DNA of 33,902 nucleotides from Kurthia gibsonii (GTDB lineage: Bacteria > Bacillota > Bacilli > Bacillales_A > Planococcaceae), in assembly GCF_006539985.1 (NCBI RefSeq), contig NZ_BJOB01000027.1, positions 1-33,902 on the forward strand, written 5' to 3'. The notes beneath the pieces were generated by a model. It did not search any database and was not told the origin of the DNA. It worked only from the letters and a program-made list of their open reading frames with translations. Positions 25,574-33,902 of this stretch are shown piece after piece. The position numbers were made by a program, and so were the translations under genes. Position 1 is the first letter of the stretch; every line of letters begins with the position of its first letter.

Positions 25574-25978
25574 ATGATTCAAAGACCGATTATTCCTTAC
25601 GAGGAGATTGGAGCGGAGACTTTAGATAAGATGTTGCATATTTTTTATGCTAAAGTTGCGCAAAATCCAATTTTAAAACCAATTTTTCCAGATGATTTTA
25701 CCGAGACTACTCGCAAACAAATACAATTCCAAACACAATATTTAGGTGGCCCAAATATATATACTGAAGAACATGGACATCCCATGTTAAAAGCACGCCA
25801 TATGCCGTTCAAAATCACACCTGCACGCGCTCAAGCGTGGTTAGAGTGTATGTCTGAAGCAATGGACGAAGTAGGTTTAGAGGGTAAATTTAGAGAAGTT
25901 TATTATAAACGCCTTGTTTTAACAGCCCACCATATGATTAATGCACCTGATGAAGATGAGGAGGTAATGGAGGAGTGA
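25574..25978 (+). CDS. yjbI: Truncated haemoglobin, group II-like (YjbI)
   Basis: A 134-aa 2/2 globin. GHPMLKARHMPF near residue 75 holds the proximal histidine region, with the N-terminal PIFPDDF and LGGPNIYTEEHG typical of trHbO-type globins. B. subtilis YjbI is a well-studied member that binds oxygen tightly. AAAGGAG upstream supports the start. It is the first gene of a two-gene operon: the last codon overlaps the yjbH start (GTGA), so the two are co-translated. Confidence 0.93.
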   Translation: MIQRPIIPYEEIGAETLDKMLHIFYAKVAQNPILKPIFPDDFTETTRKQIQFQTQYLGGPNIYTEEHGHPMLKARHMPFKITPARAQAWLECMSEAMDEVGLEGKFREVYYKRLVLTAHHMINAPDEDEEVMEE

Positions 25979-26796
25979 CTCATTTACAATTAGTGACGGA
26001 CCCTGTCTCACCACCGGCATCCTACAGTAAGCCAATCGAGTTATATGTATTTATTGATTTACTTCAGTCGAAAAGCAGAGACTTACATGCGATTATTCGT
26101 AAATTACAAGTAAACTACGGTCATTACTTTTCAATTCGTTTTATTTTAAGTACTGAGCTGTCTTCATTAAATGTTGCTTGTCATCGTATTAATAACTGCA
26201 CAAGCCACGAAGAACTTGTTGATTTATCACATCCTGTATTACCTTCAATTGCTGTAAAAGCAGCTGAATTGCAAGGTAAAAAAGTAGGGCACCGTTTTTT
26301 AATGAAACTCTTTGAATATCAGATTACGGAAGAAAAAAATATTCGTTCATGCAATACCTTAACGGAAATTGCTAAAGCCGTTTCATTAGATGTTGAAGAA
26401 TTTGAAGCAGACTTCCGCTCGCTAGAAGCAGCGCGTTCATTCCAAAGTGATTTATGTATTACACATGAGATGGATGTACAGGAAGTACCAAGCTTTGTAT
26501 TTTTCAATGGCAATATTGAAGATGAAGGACTAAAAGTTTCTGGAACCTATTCTTATGAAATTTACGAACAAATTTTATCGGAATTACTCGAAGAAGAACT
26601 AGTGCAAGCACCACCACCACCATTAGAAGAATTATTTAAAAAATTCCACGTATTATCGGCTGAAGAAGTGGCAAGTTTTTATGACATTTCAGAAAATGCA
26701 GCTGATCGTGAATTAAAAAAACGATTACTTCAACAAAAGATTGAACGCATTCATTGTAAACATCATTCGCTATTCCGCTTAAAAACTGCATACTAA
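25975..26796 (+). CDS. yjbH: YjbH-like ClpXP adaptor, DsbA-fold
   Basis: A 273-aa protein of the DsbA-like YjbH/SpxH family, which in B. subtilis and S. aureus delivers Spx to ClpXP for degradation. The start is GTG at 25975, overlapping the yjbI stop and preceded by GGAGGTAATGGAG. The thioredoxin-like part starts YVFIDLLQSK; the cis-Pro region is EVPSFVFFNG near residue 170, and the C-terminus is helical. The position of the usual CxxC reads QSKS (31-34), so both thiol-redox cysteines appear to be absent. Other cysteines remain. The gene is near spx and mecA. Confidence 0.88.
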   Translation: MTHLQLVTDPVSPPASYSKPIELYVFIDLLQSKSRDLHAIIRKLQVNYGHYFSIRFILSTELSSLNVACHRINNCTSHEELVDLSHPVLPSIAVKAAELQGKKVGHRFLMKLFEYQITEEKNIRSCNTLTEIAKAVSLDVEEFEADFRSLEAARSFQSDLCITHEMDVQEVPSFVFFNGNIEDEGLKVSGTYSYEIYEQILSELLEEELVQAPPPPLEELFKKFHVLSAEEVASFYDISENAADRELKKRLLQQKIERIHCKHHSLFRLKTAY

Positions 26797-26805
26797 TCAT
26801 CATAA

Positions 26806-26844
26806 AAAGAACTTTGACGTATCAAAATGTCAAAGTTCTTTTTT
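26806..26844 (+). terminator. Terminator of yjbI-yjbH
   Basis: AAAGAACTTTGAC (26806-26818) pairs perfectly with GTCAAAGTTCTTT (26829-26841), followed by a T run. Confidence 0.88.
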
Positions 26845-27251
26845 GTTTGTCAAAAATATTCATGTTGATAAAAAGGAACGCTCCTATGAACACTTTTTAT
26901 TTTCGCTCTATTTTAGTAGATTAAGGTAAATATTCTTTTTAGCCATGTGTTTCATAACAGTTTCTATTCTTCAAAAACGAATATATTAATTTATAAAACG
27001 TTTTCAAATGATTACCGTTAAGATTTGGACGTTTTTTATTTTCATATCTATACTTATCGTTCGCATCTATATAAAACTGTATTACTCCACTCAATTCTGT
27101 ACTATTTTATTTTTCTAAAAAAAATAATACAGATAACAACGCATCTAATTAAGTGATTGATTAAATGTTTTATTATCTGTATTTGTTATTAATAAATAAA
27201 TGAAATTTCCTTTAGGGAATTTTTGTCATCTATAAAAATTACAAAAAAAAT

Positions 27252-27283
27252 AAAATGAGCGACTCTACGAGAGCGCTCATTTT
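27252..27283. terminator. Strong 14-bp hairpin upstream of small frame
   Basis: AAAATGAGCG (27252-27261), one bulged A, CTCT with loop ACG, AGAG, CGCTCATTTT (27274-27283). On the minus strand it is followed by TATTTTTTTT, so it can terminate transcripts coming leftward. On the plus strand it may act as a leader structure. Confidence 0.6.
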
Positions 27284-27302
27284 CACAAAGGGGATGGGAG
27301 AA

Positions 27303-27554
27303 ATGTTCACGTTCAAACAAAGGGGTGTATGTTTGTTTGTGATTTATTTCACACTAGTTACTTTATCACTTATATCCTTATATAGCAATGGTTTTATTTT
27401 ATTTTCACATTTTAGACACATTGAAAGCGATACCAAAATTACACTTGTAAAAACCGATAAAATCCGACAAAATAAAATTCTTTTTTATTTCATAAATACC
27501 AAAATAAGTATTTTTATTTTCTATGAAATTTATCATATCTTCGTTTCCTTTTAG
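27303..27554 (+). CDS. Possible small membrane protein, 83 aa, uncertain
   Basis: The start ATG at 27303 has AAAGGGGATGGGAG in front. The product begins MFTFKQRGVCLFVIYFTLV, with a hydrophobic segment (about residues 8-30), a polar middle with several Lys and Asp, and a Phe/Ile-rich end. It is AT-rich, unlike typical genes in this window, and has no recognisable relatives. It could equally be an accidental frame in a decayed region. Confidence 0.25.
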   Translation: MFTFKQRGVCLFVIYFTLVTLSLISLYSNGFILFSHFRHIESDTKITLVKTDKIRQNKILFYFINTKISIFIFYEIYHIFVSF

Positions 27555-27668
27555 ATAAAAATTTAGCATGTTCTATTTAGAGTATATTTCATTCTACTTT
27601 CTTCTTCTGTGTCTATGTATTTTTAAGACTGTATTATTCAAACTTCTTTGTTTTTTGAATACATATCA

Positions 27669-27704
27669 AAAAAGTTGGTTCCACTTTATTGTGAAACCAA
27701 CTGA
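27669..27704 (-). terminator. Terminator of pepF
   Basis: AAGTTGGTT-CAC pairs with GTG-AACCAACT around a short loop, with a T run on the minus strand. It lies just after the pepF stop. Confidence 0.8.
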
Positions 27705-27711
27705 TCAGACA

Positions 27712-29526
27712 TTATTTTTCTAAAAGTAATGCTTCTAATTTTTCTAAGTTACGTTCGAATTGATTGAAGGCTAATTGAATTGGGTCAGCAGATTCCATAT
27801 CTACACCTGCTGCGCGTAATACGTTAATTGGTGTATCTGAGCAACCCGCTTTTAAGAAGTTGTTTGTATAACGCTCAACTGCTGGTTGACCTTCATTTAG
27901 AATTTGTGTACTTAATGCAATCGCGGCCGATTTACCAGTCGCATATTGATATACATAATAATTGTAGTAGAAGTGAGGGATACGTGCCCACTCTAATGCA
28001 ATCTCCTCATCGCTAATCATATCTTCACCGAAGTAGAATTTATTCAGTTTATGATATTTTTCAGATAGCGCATCTGCTGTTAGTGGTTCACCGTTACGGT
28101 CCATCTCATGAATTAAGTGTTCAAACTCTGCAAACATCGTTTGACGAATGATTGTGCCGCGGAATGAATCTAACCAGTGATTTAAAATATAGATCTTTAA
28201 TTTCTCATCTTCTACGTTTTTCAGTAAATAATCTGTTAATAACTCTTCATTACACGTGGAAGCAACTTCTGCCACGAAGATTGAATAATCCCCATACACA
28301 GCTGGTTGGTTGTTACGTGTGTAGTAACTATGAACAGAGTGACCAAATTCATGCACTAACGTATATAAATTATCTAAATTATTTTGCCAGTTCATTAAAA
28401 TATACGGATTCGTTCCATATGAACCTGAAGAATAAGCTCCACTACGCTTCCCTTTGTTCTCTACAACGTCTACCCAGCGATTCTCAAGTGCTTCTTTAAC
28501 AATCCCTACATATTCATCGCCCATTGCTTCAAAGCTGTTTAACATATACTCTGTTGCTTTTTCGTATGGCATCTCCATCTTTGTCTCTTTTACAAGTGGT
28601 GTATAAACGTCCCACATATGCAGTTCATCGACACCAAGTACTTCTTTACGTAATTTTAAATAACGGTGCATTAAATGAATATTTTTATGTACCGTCTCGA
28701 TTAGTTGATCGTATACTTTTTCTGGAATATGATTATTCGACATAGCTGCTTGACGAGCTGAATCGTATTTACGGATACGAGCAGATACCGTATGCGCTTT
28801 GACATTCCCTGCAAGTGTTGAAGCGAATGTATTTTTGAATTTACCGAATGTCTCGTACATCGCCTTAAATCCTGCTTCACGTACAGAACGATCCGCACTC
28901 TCTAAAAAGTGTACATAGTTACCATGTGTTAACTGCACATCATGACCATTCTCATCTTTAATGACTGGGAACTCTAAATCAGCATTATTTAACATACCGA
29001 ATGTATTAGAAGATGATTGTGTCACTTCACCCATTTGCGCTAAAATCGCTTCTTGCTCTGCTGGTAAGACATGTGCACGCTGTTCATTAATTTCGTCTAA
29101 CTCTTGTTTATATAAGCGTAATGCTTCGTTATTCGCTAAGTAGTCTGCGATTTGTTCTTCTGATAATGAAAGAATTTCTGGTGTTAAGAATGAAAGTGCT
29201 GTTACTGCTTTCGCTACTAATGAGCTACAGCGACTATCTAGCGCTTGGAATTCACTATTTGTTGTATCTTGATCTGCACGCATATGCGAGTACGCATTTA
29301 ATTTACCTAAACGTGTATATACTTCATCACGATATTGAAGAACAGCTAACATTGCTTCAGCACCGTCTTTTAATGTACCTTGAAATGCAGGTGCTTGTTT
29401 TAATAAGTTTTCTACCTCTGCATATTCCGTATTCCAATCTTCTACTGTCGCAAAAATATCCTCTAAACGCCATGTTAATTCTTCTGGTACTTCATGACGT
29501 AATGGCATTTTTTTCACTTCTGTCAT
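27712..29526 (-). CDS. pepF: Oligoendopeptidase F (M3 family)
   Basis: A 604-aa zinc metallopeptidase that cuts short oligopeptides in the cytosol. The zinc motif HEFGHSVH lies near residue 392 (two His and the Glu), and a conserved glutamate stretch (VAEVASTCNEELL) follows it. The N-terminal VPEELTWRLEDIF and the alpha-helical body match the PepF/M3B family length of about 600. ATG 29526 has AGGGGGTT upstream. It is the next gene after coiA, the same order as in B. subtilis (coiA-pepF), about 50 bases apart. Confidence 0.95.
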   Translation of the reverse strand: MTEVKKMPLRHEVPEELTWRLEDIFATVEDWNTEYAEVENLLKQAPAFQGTLKDGAEAMLAVLQYRDEVYTRLGKLNAYSHMRADQDTTNSEFQALDSRCSSLVAKAVTALSFLTPEILSLSEEQIADYLANNEALRLYKQELDEINEQRAHVLPAEQEAILAQMGEVTQSSSNTFGMLNNADLEFPVIKDENGHDVQLTHGNYVHFLESADRSVREAGFKAMYETFGKFKNTFASTLAGNVKAHTVSARIRKYDSARQAAMSNNHIPEKVYDQLIETVHKNIHLMHRYLKLRKEVLGVDELHMWDVYTPLVKETKMEMPYEKATEYMLNSFEAMGDEYVGIVKEALENRWVDVVENKGKRSGAYSSGSYGTNPYILMNWQNNLDNLYTLVHEFGHSVHSYYTRNNQPAVYGDYSIFVAEVASTCNEELLTDYLLKNVEDEKLKIYILNHWLDSFRGTIIRQTMFAEFEHLIHEMDRNGEPLTADALSEKYHKLNKFYFGEDMISDEEIALEWARIPHFYYNYYVYQYATGKSAAIALSTQILNEGQPAVERYTNNFLKAGCSDTPINVLRAAGVDMESADPIQLAFNQFERNLEKLEALLLEK

Positions 29527-29576
29527 CTGCGTAACCCCCTACTTTATAATTAGTTTATTTGTTCTTTTCTATTTTC

Positions 29577-30653
29577 TCAATTATCAAACTTTAATGCAAC
29601 ATATTGGTGATAAATTTCTTCGGAAATCGAACTAATTTCTAAATCTTGCCATGATAAGTTAGGATTTTCACGTTGAACGAAGTCAATATACGTCCTAATT
29701 GCTCGTTCAGGAATATGCCATGTACGATTATGATGATACAATTGCGATGATAAATCTTGTGTCACTCCTGAGCGGATGAAGCAAATCAGTGCTAATTGCC
29801 ATTCAACAGGATGAACAGATAATTGGACGCTACTTGGGATACCAATCCAATTCGGCAGTGCTTGCAACATAATTTTATGCTCGTAACATAGCTTAAAAAA
29901 GGAATCTTGAATACCACGACGGTTAAACCGTAAGCGATTTACTAAATATCGCTCACGTTCTTGCAACCACTGTTCTGCTATTTTTTCTTGTTCAAACGGA
30001 ATCACTAACTCCAGCGGAAAAGGTTGATGGTGTATGGGTGTTCTTTTCGCTGTGGCGAGATAGCGACGACCTGCGATATGAATCAGATGGTCATACATTT
30101 GAAACTGTTCTCTTTCAACATCAAATGTAAGAAGCTGTCGATTTAATATAAACTGTTGGTAAAAAGGAGCTAATTGAACACACTGAACCCCTTCATAAAA
30201 AGATGGCTTCGCTTTGACAATCCAGAGCGGTTCAATTCCTAGTTGTTGATAACCTTTATTCCTTTTTGTAAGACGTTTGGGTGTTAAAGCACTACATTGA
30301 AATTCAACAGCTATGTATTTATCTTGTTGTTGAATTAATAAATCCGGGCGTTGCTGAATCGCTTTTAGATAAGGTTCCACTAATACCAGAATATGTTGAA
30401 ACTGTAACCAATGATATAATGCATACTTCCCCTGTAAATGAAGTGACGATTCTCCTTCTGAAAAAACCTGACAATGTTCATTTTTTCGATGTGCAAAATG
30501 AGGAATCATGACTTGCCCAATTTTTAAAATCAATTGTTCATGACACGCTGGACAATAAAAATGTTGTGTTTGACGTATTTCAAGCAAACGCTCTTTTGAT
30601 AATTCATGCGTTAAATAAACCATCTCCTGTTTTTCCGTTAATGCACTCAGCAA
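29577..30653 (-). CDS. coiA: Competence protein CoiA
   Basis: A 358-aa protein required for efficient DNA processing during competence in Streptococcus and Bacillus. The N-terminal zinc-binding part is CPACHEQL near residue 34 with later HFAHRKNEHC. The nuclease-like core includes RPDLLI and AVEFQCSAL (near 122-137), a PD-(D/E)xK-type arrangement. The start is TTG at 30653, the only codon correctly spaced from AAGGGGG. The presence of coiA and mecA is consistent with a transformable ancestor, but no other competence genes are in view. Confidence 0.88.
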   Translation of the reverse strand: MLSALTEKQEMVYLTHELSKERLLEIRQTQHFYCPACHEQLILKIGQVMIPHFAHRKNEHCQVFSEGESSLHLQGKYALYHWLQFQHILVLVEPYLKAIQQRPDLLIQQQDKYIAVEFQCSALTPKRLTKRNKGYQQLGIEPLWIVKAKPSFYEGVQCVQLAPFYQQFILNRQLLTFDVEREQFQMYDHLIHIAGRRYLATAKRTPIHHQPFPLELVIPFEQEKIAEQWLQERERYLVNRLRFNRRGIQDSFFKLCYEHKIMLQALPNWIGIPSSVQLSVHPVEWQLALICFIRSGVTQDLSSQLYHHNRTWHIPERAIRTYIDFVQRENPNLSWQDLEISSISEEIYHQYVALKFDN

Positions 30654-30765
30654 TACATGACCCCCTTATTGTGATTTTACTCACTATAAAAGAAATATTC
30701 CTCTTACTCAACTGTTAAAAAAGGGTGATTTTTAAAAAACAATAGACTAAATCTAACGCAAAAAA

Positions 30766-30798
30766 AGAACTTCACCATATAAAATGATGAAGCTCTCT
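30766..30798 (-). terminator. Terminator of mecA
   Basis: Minus-strand stem AGAGCTTCATCAT with ATGGTGAAGTTCT, two wobble pairs, followed by TTTTTTT. It separates mecA from coiA. Confidence 0.75.
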
Positions 30799-30812
30799 AA
30801 TTTTATTTATTT

Positions 30813-31460
30813 TTAAAAATGTTCGCGTGTAATGGCGAAACAATCGCCTTCCATAATCGCTTTTCCGTATTCACGTAGTACGTGAATTGTCTGATTTGAA
30901 AGTTTTGCATACTCTAAAATCGGACTTAGGAAATCTTGTTGTAATTCAACATCTACCACTCGTGTGAAGTCAATGTACAAGTAATATCGACCTTCATATA
31001 CATATAACTCATTCACTTCATCAAAACCACTTGGCATTGATTTTGCTAGCGGAATCAAATCATCAAAGCTTTCTAATTCAAAAACAGCGTCCTCTAACAA
31101 TTGGAAGGTATCTGTTTCAAAATCTTGTGCATTGGTTGTGAATGGATCGGATTCAAACATATTTGCAAACTGACTTCCCTTGTTTTGTACATCTAACATA
31201 CCTTCATTAAATAATTCATGTGGTGCATTTACAACTGTCACTGTTAATTCAAGACCGACTTCTTTCGCGACTACTTGAATCCAGAGTGGACCGTTCACTT
31301 CAAATTGATCATCGTCAATTTCATCCATCATGACCCAGAATAGTTCTTCGCCTTTATCTCGATTAAACCAAATTTCATCTTTTGTAAAGCCACGTTCTTC
31401 TATATCTTTATATGAAATCACAAGTTTTAGAGTATTGTCATTAATGCGTTCTATATCCAT
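30813..31460 (-). CDS. mecA: ClpC adaptor protein MecA
   Basis: A 215-aa adaptor that binds ClpC and targets substrates such as ComK for ClpCP degradation. MDIERINDNTLKLVISY is a standard start; the ATG at 31460 fits GAAGGGAG nine bases upstream, while a TTG nine bases earlier is too close to it. The N-terminal substrate-binding part is followed by an acidic linker (about 80-120) and the C-terminal ClpC-binding domain (YVYEGRYYLYIDF), which holds GKAIMEGD near the end. Size and order match B. subtilis mecA (218 aa). Confidence 0.94.
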   Translation of the reverse strand: MDIERINDNTLKLVISYKDIEERGFTKDEIWFNRDKGEELFWVMMDEIDDDQFEVNGPLWIQVVAKEVGLELTVTVVNAPHELFNEGMLDVQNKGSQFANMFESDPFTTNAQDFETDTFQLLEDAVFELESFDDLIPLAKSMPSGFDEVNELYVYEGRYYLYIDFTRVVDVELQQDFLSPILEYAKLSNQTIHVLREYGKAIMEGDCFAITREHF

Positions 31461-31685
31461 ACTAAACAACTCCCTTCAGTTAGTTACGACTTACTGCAAA
31501 TTGCTTACGTGAATAACTAACTCTACTACTTCTATTGTAAGTGTTCAACAGAAAAAAAGAAAAGAAAAAGATTCTATTAGCTATTGTATATGAATTGTAG
31601 AAAAGTCTCACATGAAATGCAATCGTTTTGACTTGATTTTTATATTTTAGTACGTCTTTCTAAAATGACGCACTTTAACATAAAA

Positions 31686-31721
31686 AAACTAGCGTACAAT
31701 GTATTCATTGTACGCTAGTTT
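31686..31721 (-). terminator. Terminator of spx
   Basis: A perfect 16-bp stem AAACTAGCGTACAATG with CATTGTACGCTAGTTT, loop TATT, followed by a T run on the minus strand. Confidence 0.9.
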
Positions 31722-31722
31722 G

Positions 31723-32118
31723 CTAATTTACCATGCGCTGTGCTTCTTGAAGTTGATAAGCACGTACTTTACGTGGTAAGAAACGACGAATTTCATCTTC
31801 GTTATAACCTACTTGCAAGCGCTTTTCATCTAAAATAATCGGACGACGTAATAAACCTGGGTTATCTTGAATTAATTCATATAACTTTTGTAGAGGTAGT
31901 GTTTCTACATCCACTTTTAATTTTTGGAAAGTTTTAGAACGTGTCGAGATGATTTCATCTGTCCCATCTTCTGTCATACGTAAAATTTCTTTGATTTCAG
32001 AGATTGTTAGTGGTTCCGCAAAAATATTACGTTCTTTATATGCAATATCATGTTCCTCTAACCAAGCCTTTGCCTTACGACAAGAAGTACAGCTCGGAGA
32101 TGTAAATAGTGTTACCAT
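31723..32118 (-). CDS. spx: Redox-responsive regulator Spx
   Basis: A 131-aa ArsC-like regulator that binds the RNA polymerase alpha subunit C-terminal domain and switches transcription under disulfide stress. The CxxC redox switch is C10/C13 ([10 protein letters not shown]), and the conserved RPI segment is [11 protein letters not shown]. The length with ATG 32118 equals B. subtilis Spx exactly. Two ATGs in a row (32121 and 32118) share the AAAGGATG site; the second gives [10 protein letters not shown]. It is degraded by ClpXP with the YjbH adaptor, encoded about 6 kb away. A PerR-like operator and a -10 candidate lie upstream. Confidence 0.96.
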   Translation of the reverse strand: MVTLFTSPSCTSCRKAKAWLEEHDIAYKERNIFAEPLTISEIKEILRMTEDGTDEIISTRSKTFQKLKVDVETLPLQKLYELIQDNPGLLRRPIILDEKRLQVGYNEDEIRRFLPRKVRAYQLQEAQRMVN

Positions 32119-32172
32119 CATATCTAGCACATCCTTTCAAATGTATAGAGCTAAACAATTGTTATTTTTAAA

Positions 32173-32187
32173 TTAGAATAAATCTAA
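32173..32187. promoter_or_regulatory. PerR-box-like palindrome in the spx leader
   Basis: TTAGAATAAATCTAA, a 15-bp interrupted palindrome, matches the PerR box (TTATAATNATTATAA) at 11 of 14 fixed positions. It lies just downstream of the candidate -10 (32205-32210). In B. subtilis spx transcription is known to be repressed by PerR and YodB. The region is AT-rich, so a chance match is possible. Confidence 0.4.
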
Positions 32188-32204
32188 TAAAGAAGTATAA
32201 ACTT

Positions 32205-32210
32205 ATTATA
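32205..32210 (-). promoter_or_regulatory. Candidate -10 of spx promoter
   Basis: The minus strand reads TATAAT; the -35 region (about 32228-32233) is poor. It fits a start site about 80 bases upstream of the spx start codon. Confidence 0.4.
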
Positions 32211-32410
32211 CAATACAATCATTCGTTTGAATATAGTTTTTTAAAAATTTTACAATACGTACATATTGTATCTACTAACACTTTTTTGTCTATATCTAGT
32301 TTTCACTACATATATTTATTCCCTTATTCCATAGACATAAACCTAGTTTTCAAAATCTTTTTTCTCATTTAGCATACAACGACTGAAAATAAAAACCGAA
32401 AATACGTTCA
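32211..32410. other. AT-rich spacer between spx and trpS promoters
   Basis: About 200 bases of AT-rich sequence between divergent promoters. I see no gene or strong structure. Confidence 0.55.
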
Positions 32411-32423
32411 CCCCTTGACACGC

Positions 32424-32452
32424 TTGCATTTACAGAATGTTTATCATATAAT
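32424..32452 (+). promoter_or_regulatory. Promoter of the trpS T-box transcript
   Basis: TTGCAT (32424-32429), a 17-base spacer and a perfect TATAAT (32447-32452). A TTGACA at 32415 is too far from it to pair with this -10. Confidence 0.6.
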
Positions 32453-32458
32453 CAAACC

Positions 32459-33738
<1,280 letters not shown>

Positions 33739-33774
33739 TACGCTATAAAAGACATCATCTCATATGAGCATAAG

Positions 33775-33813
33775 AAAAACTGGAATCGCGCTGTGGTGCG
33801 GTTCCAGTTTTTT
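33775..33813 (+). terminator. Terminator of trpS
   Basis: AAACTGGAA-CGC pairs with GCG-TTCCAGTTT, followed by a run of T that also begins the first copy of the 46-bp repeat. Confidence 0.85.
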
Positions 33814-33902
33814 GTTGCGAACGCCAATAAAAGGAGGAAAGGGGTTGTACTTCTTTTTTGTTGCGAACGCCAATAAAAGGAGGAAAGGGGTTGTACTTCT
33901 TT
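33808..33902. repeat. Tandem 46-bp direct repeat, two full copies plus the start of a third
   Basis: Identical 46-base units at 33808-33853 and 33854-33899, with TTT of a next copy at the window end. Each unit starts with six T and GTTGCGAACGCCAAT, then AAAAGGAGGAAAGGGG, then TTGTACTTC. There is no spacer, so this is not a CRISPR. On the minus strand all three frames stay open through the unit. The array may continue beyond the window. Confidence 0.9.

Larger units (their letters stand above)
26845..27711. other. Gene-poor AT-rich interval with serial hairpins
   Basis: About 870 bases between the convergent yjbH and pepF. It holds four hairpins: 26995-27035 (AAAACGT with CAAAT/ATTTG and ACGTTTT, T run on the plus side); an 11-bp inverted repeat AATACAGATAA/TTATCTGTATT (27126-27183, T run on the minus side); a weak hairpin with T run (27203-27225); and the strong hairpin 27252-27283. 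One 83-residue frame with a good ribosome site starts at 27303 (separate entry). In Bacillus these flanking genes are neighbours with little between, so this interval is extra or decayed. I recognise no coding remnant. Confidence 0.55.

Noticed and set aside
28152-28499. 115-residue plus-strand frame
   Set aside because: Antisense to pepF, which has complete family motifs; a shadow frame.
33808-33902. CRISPR-like direct repeats
   Set aside because: The copies are contiguous with no spacers, and no cas genes are near. It is a tandem repeat.

Overview
This is a low-GC Bacillota (Firmicutes) chromosome segment. Its second half follows the Bacillus subtilis yjb region: trpS, spx, mecA, coiA, pepF, yjbH, yjbI, then a lytic transglycosylase, a CYTH protein, a YjbL-like protein, relQ, nadK and an rluA-family gene. 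Three features point to the Planococcaceae (Lysinibacillus/Kurthia/Rummeliibacillus type) rather than Bacillus itself: a prfC gene next to murE, a MurE whose substrate motif reads DDPR instead of DNPR (compatible with L-lysine peptidoglycan), and the strong AAGGAGG ribosome sites. The genus cannot be fixed by eye. There are no rRNA or tRNA genes, CRISPR arrays or prophage genes.

Layout. 1-6.1 kb, minus strand: an M42 aminopeptidase coupled to murE, then an apparently intact IS200/IS605-type element (tnpA-tnpB with hairpin ends) inserted just after the murE terminator, then prfC. 6.2-7.8 kb, plus: a membrane PAS histidine kinase. 7.8-9.2 kb, minus: an aldehyde dehydrogenase. 9.3-11.5 kb, plus: a YhgE/Pip-type membrane protein, followed by what looks like an independent ~125-nt structured RNA. 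11.8-13.4 kb, minus: a PhoU-like DUF47 gene and a PiT phosphate transporter, with TTTACA-type repeats upstream. 13.7-15.3 kb, minus: a histidine phosphatase, a decayed thermonuclease gene and a PgpA/YutG-like protein. 15.4-17.2 kb, plus: yjcH-yjcG-yjcF. 17.3-20.1 kb, minus: a hypothetical protein, mgtE with a structured leader, and a methyltransferase. 20.2 kb, plus: a NUDIX hydrolase. 23.7-20.7 kb, minus: the operon yjbL-like/relQ/nadK/rluA-family plus a previously hidden ~49-aa membrane protein. 23.8-25.2 kb, plus: CYTH protein and lytic transglycosylase. 25.5-26.8 kb, plus: yjbI-yjbH. 26.8-27.7 kb: a gene-poor, hairpin-rich AT-rich stretch. 27.7-32.1 kb, minus: pepF, coiA, mecA, spx. 32.4-33.7 kb, plus: a tryptophan T-box and trpS, followed at the window edge by two tandem copies of a 46-bp repeat.

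Functional themes. Spx (redox regulator), YjbH (Spx adaptor), MecA (ClpC adaptor), RelQ (alarmone synthesis), NadK (NADP supply) and a truncated haemoglobin form a stress and redox neighbourhood. MurE, the PgpA-like protein, the lytic transglycosylase and MgtE are envelope or ion homeostasis functions.

The least explained signals are the structured RNA after yhgE, the mgtE leader whose loop can pair with its own ribosome binding site, the 46-bp tandem repeat, the CxxC-less YjbH, and the hairpin-rich gap between yjbH and pepF. I found no multi-gene cluster that looks like a new defence or biosynthetic system.
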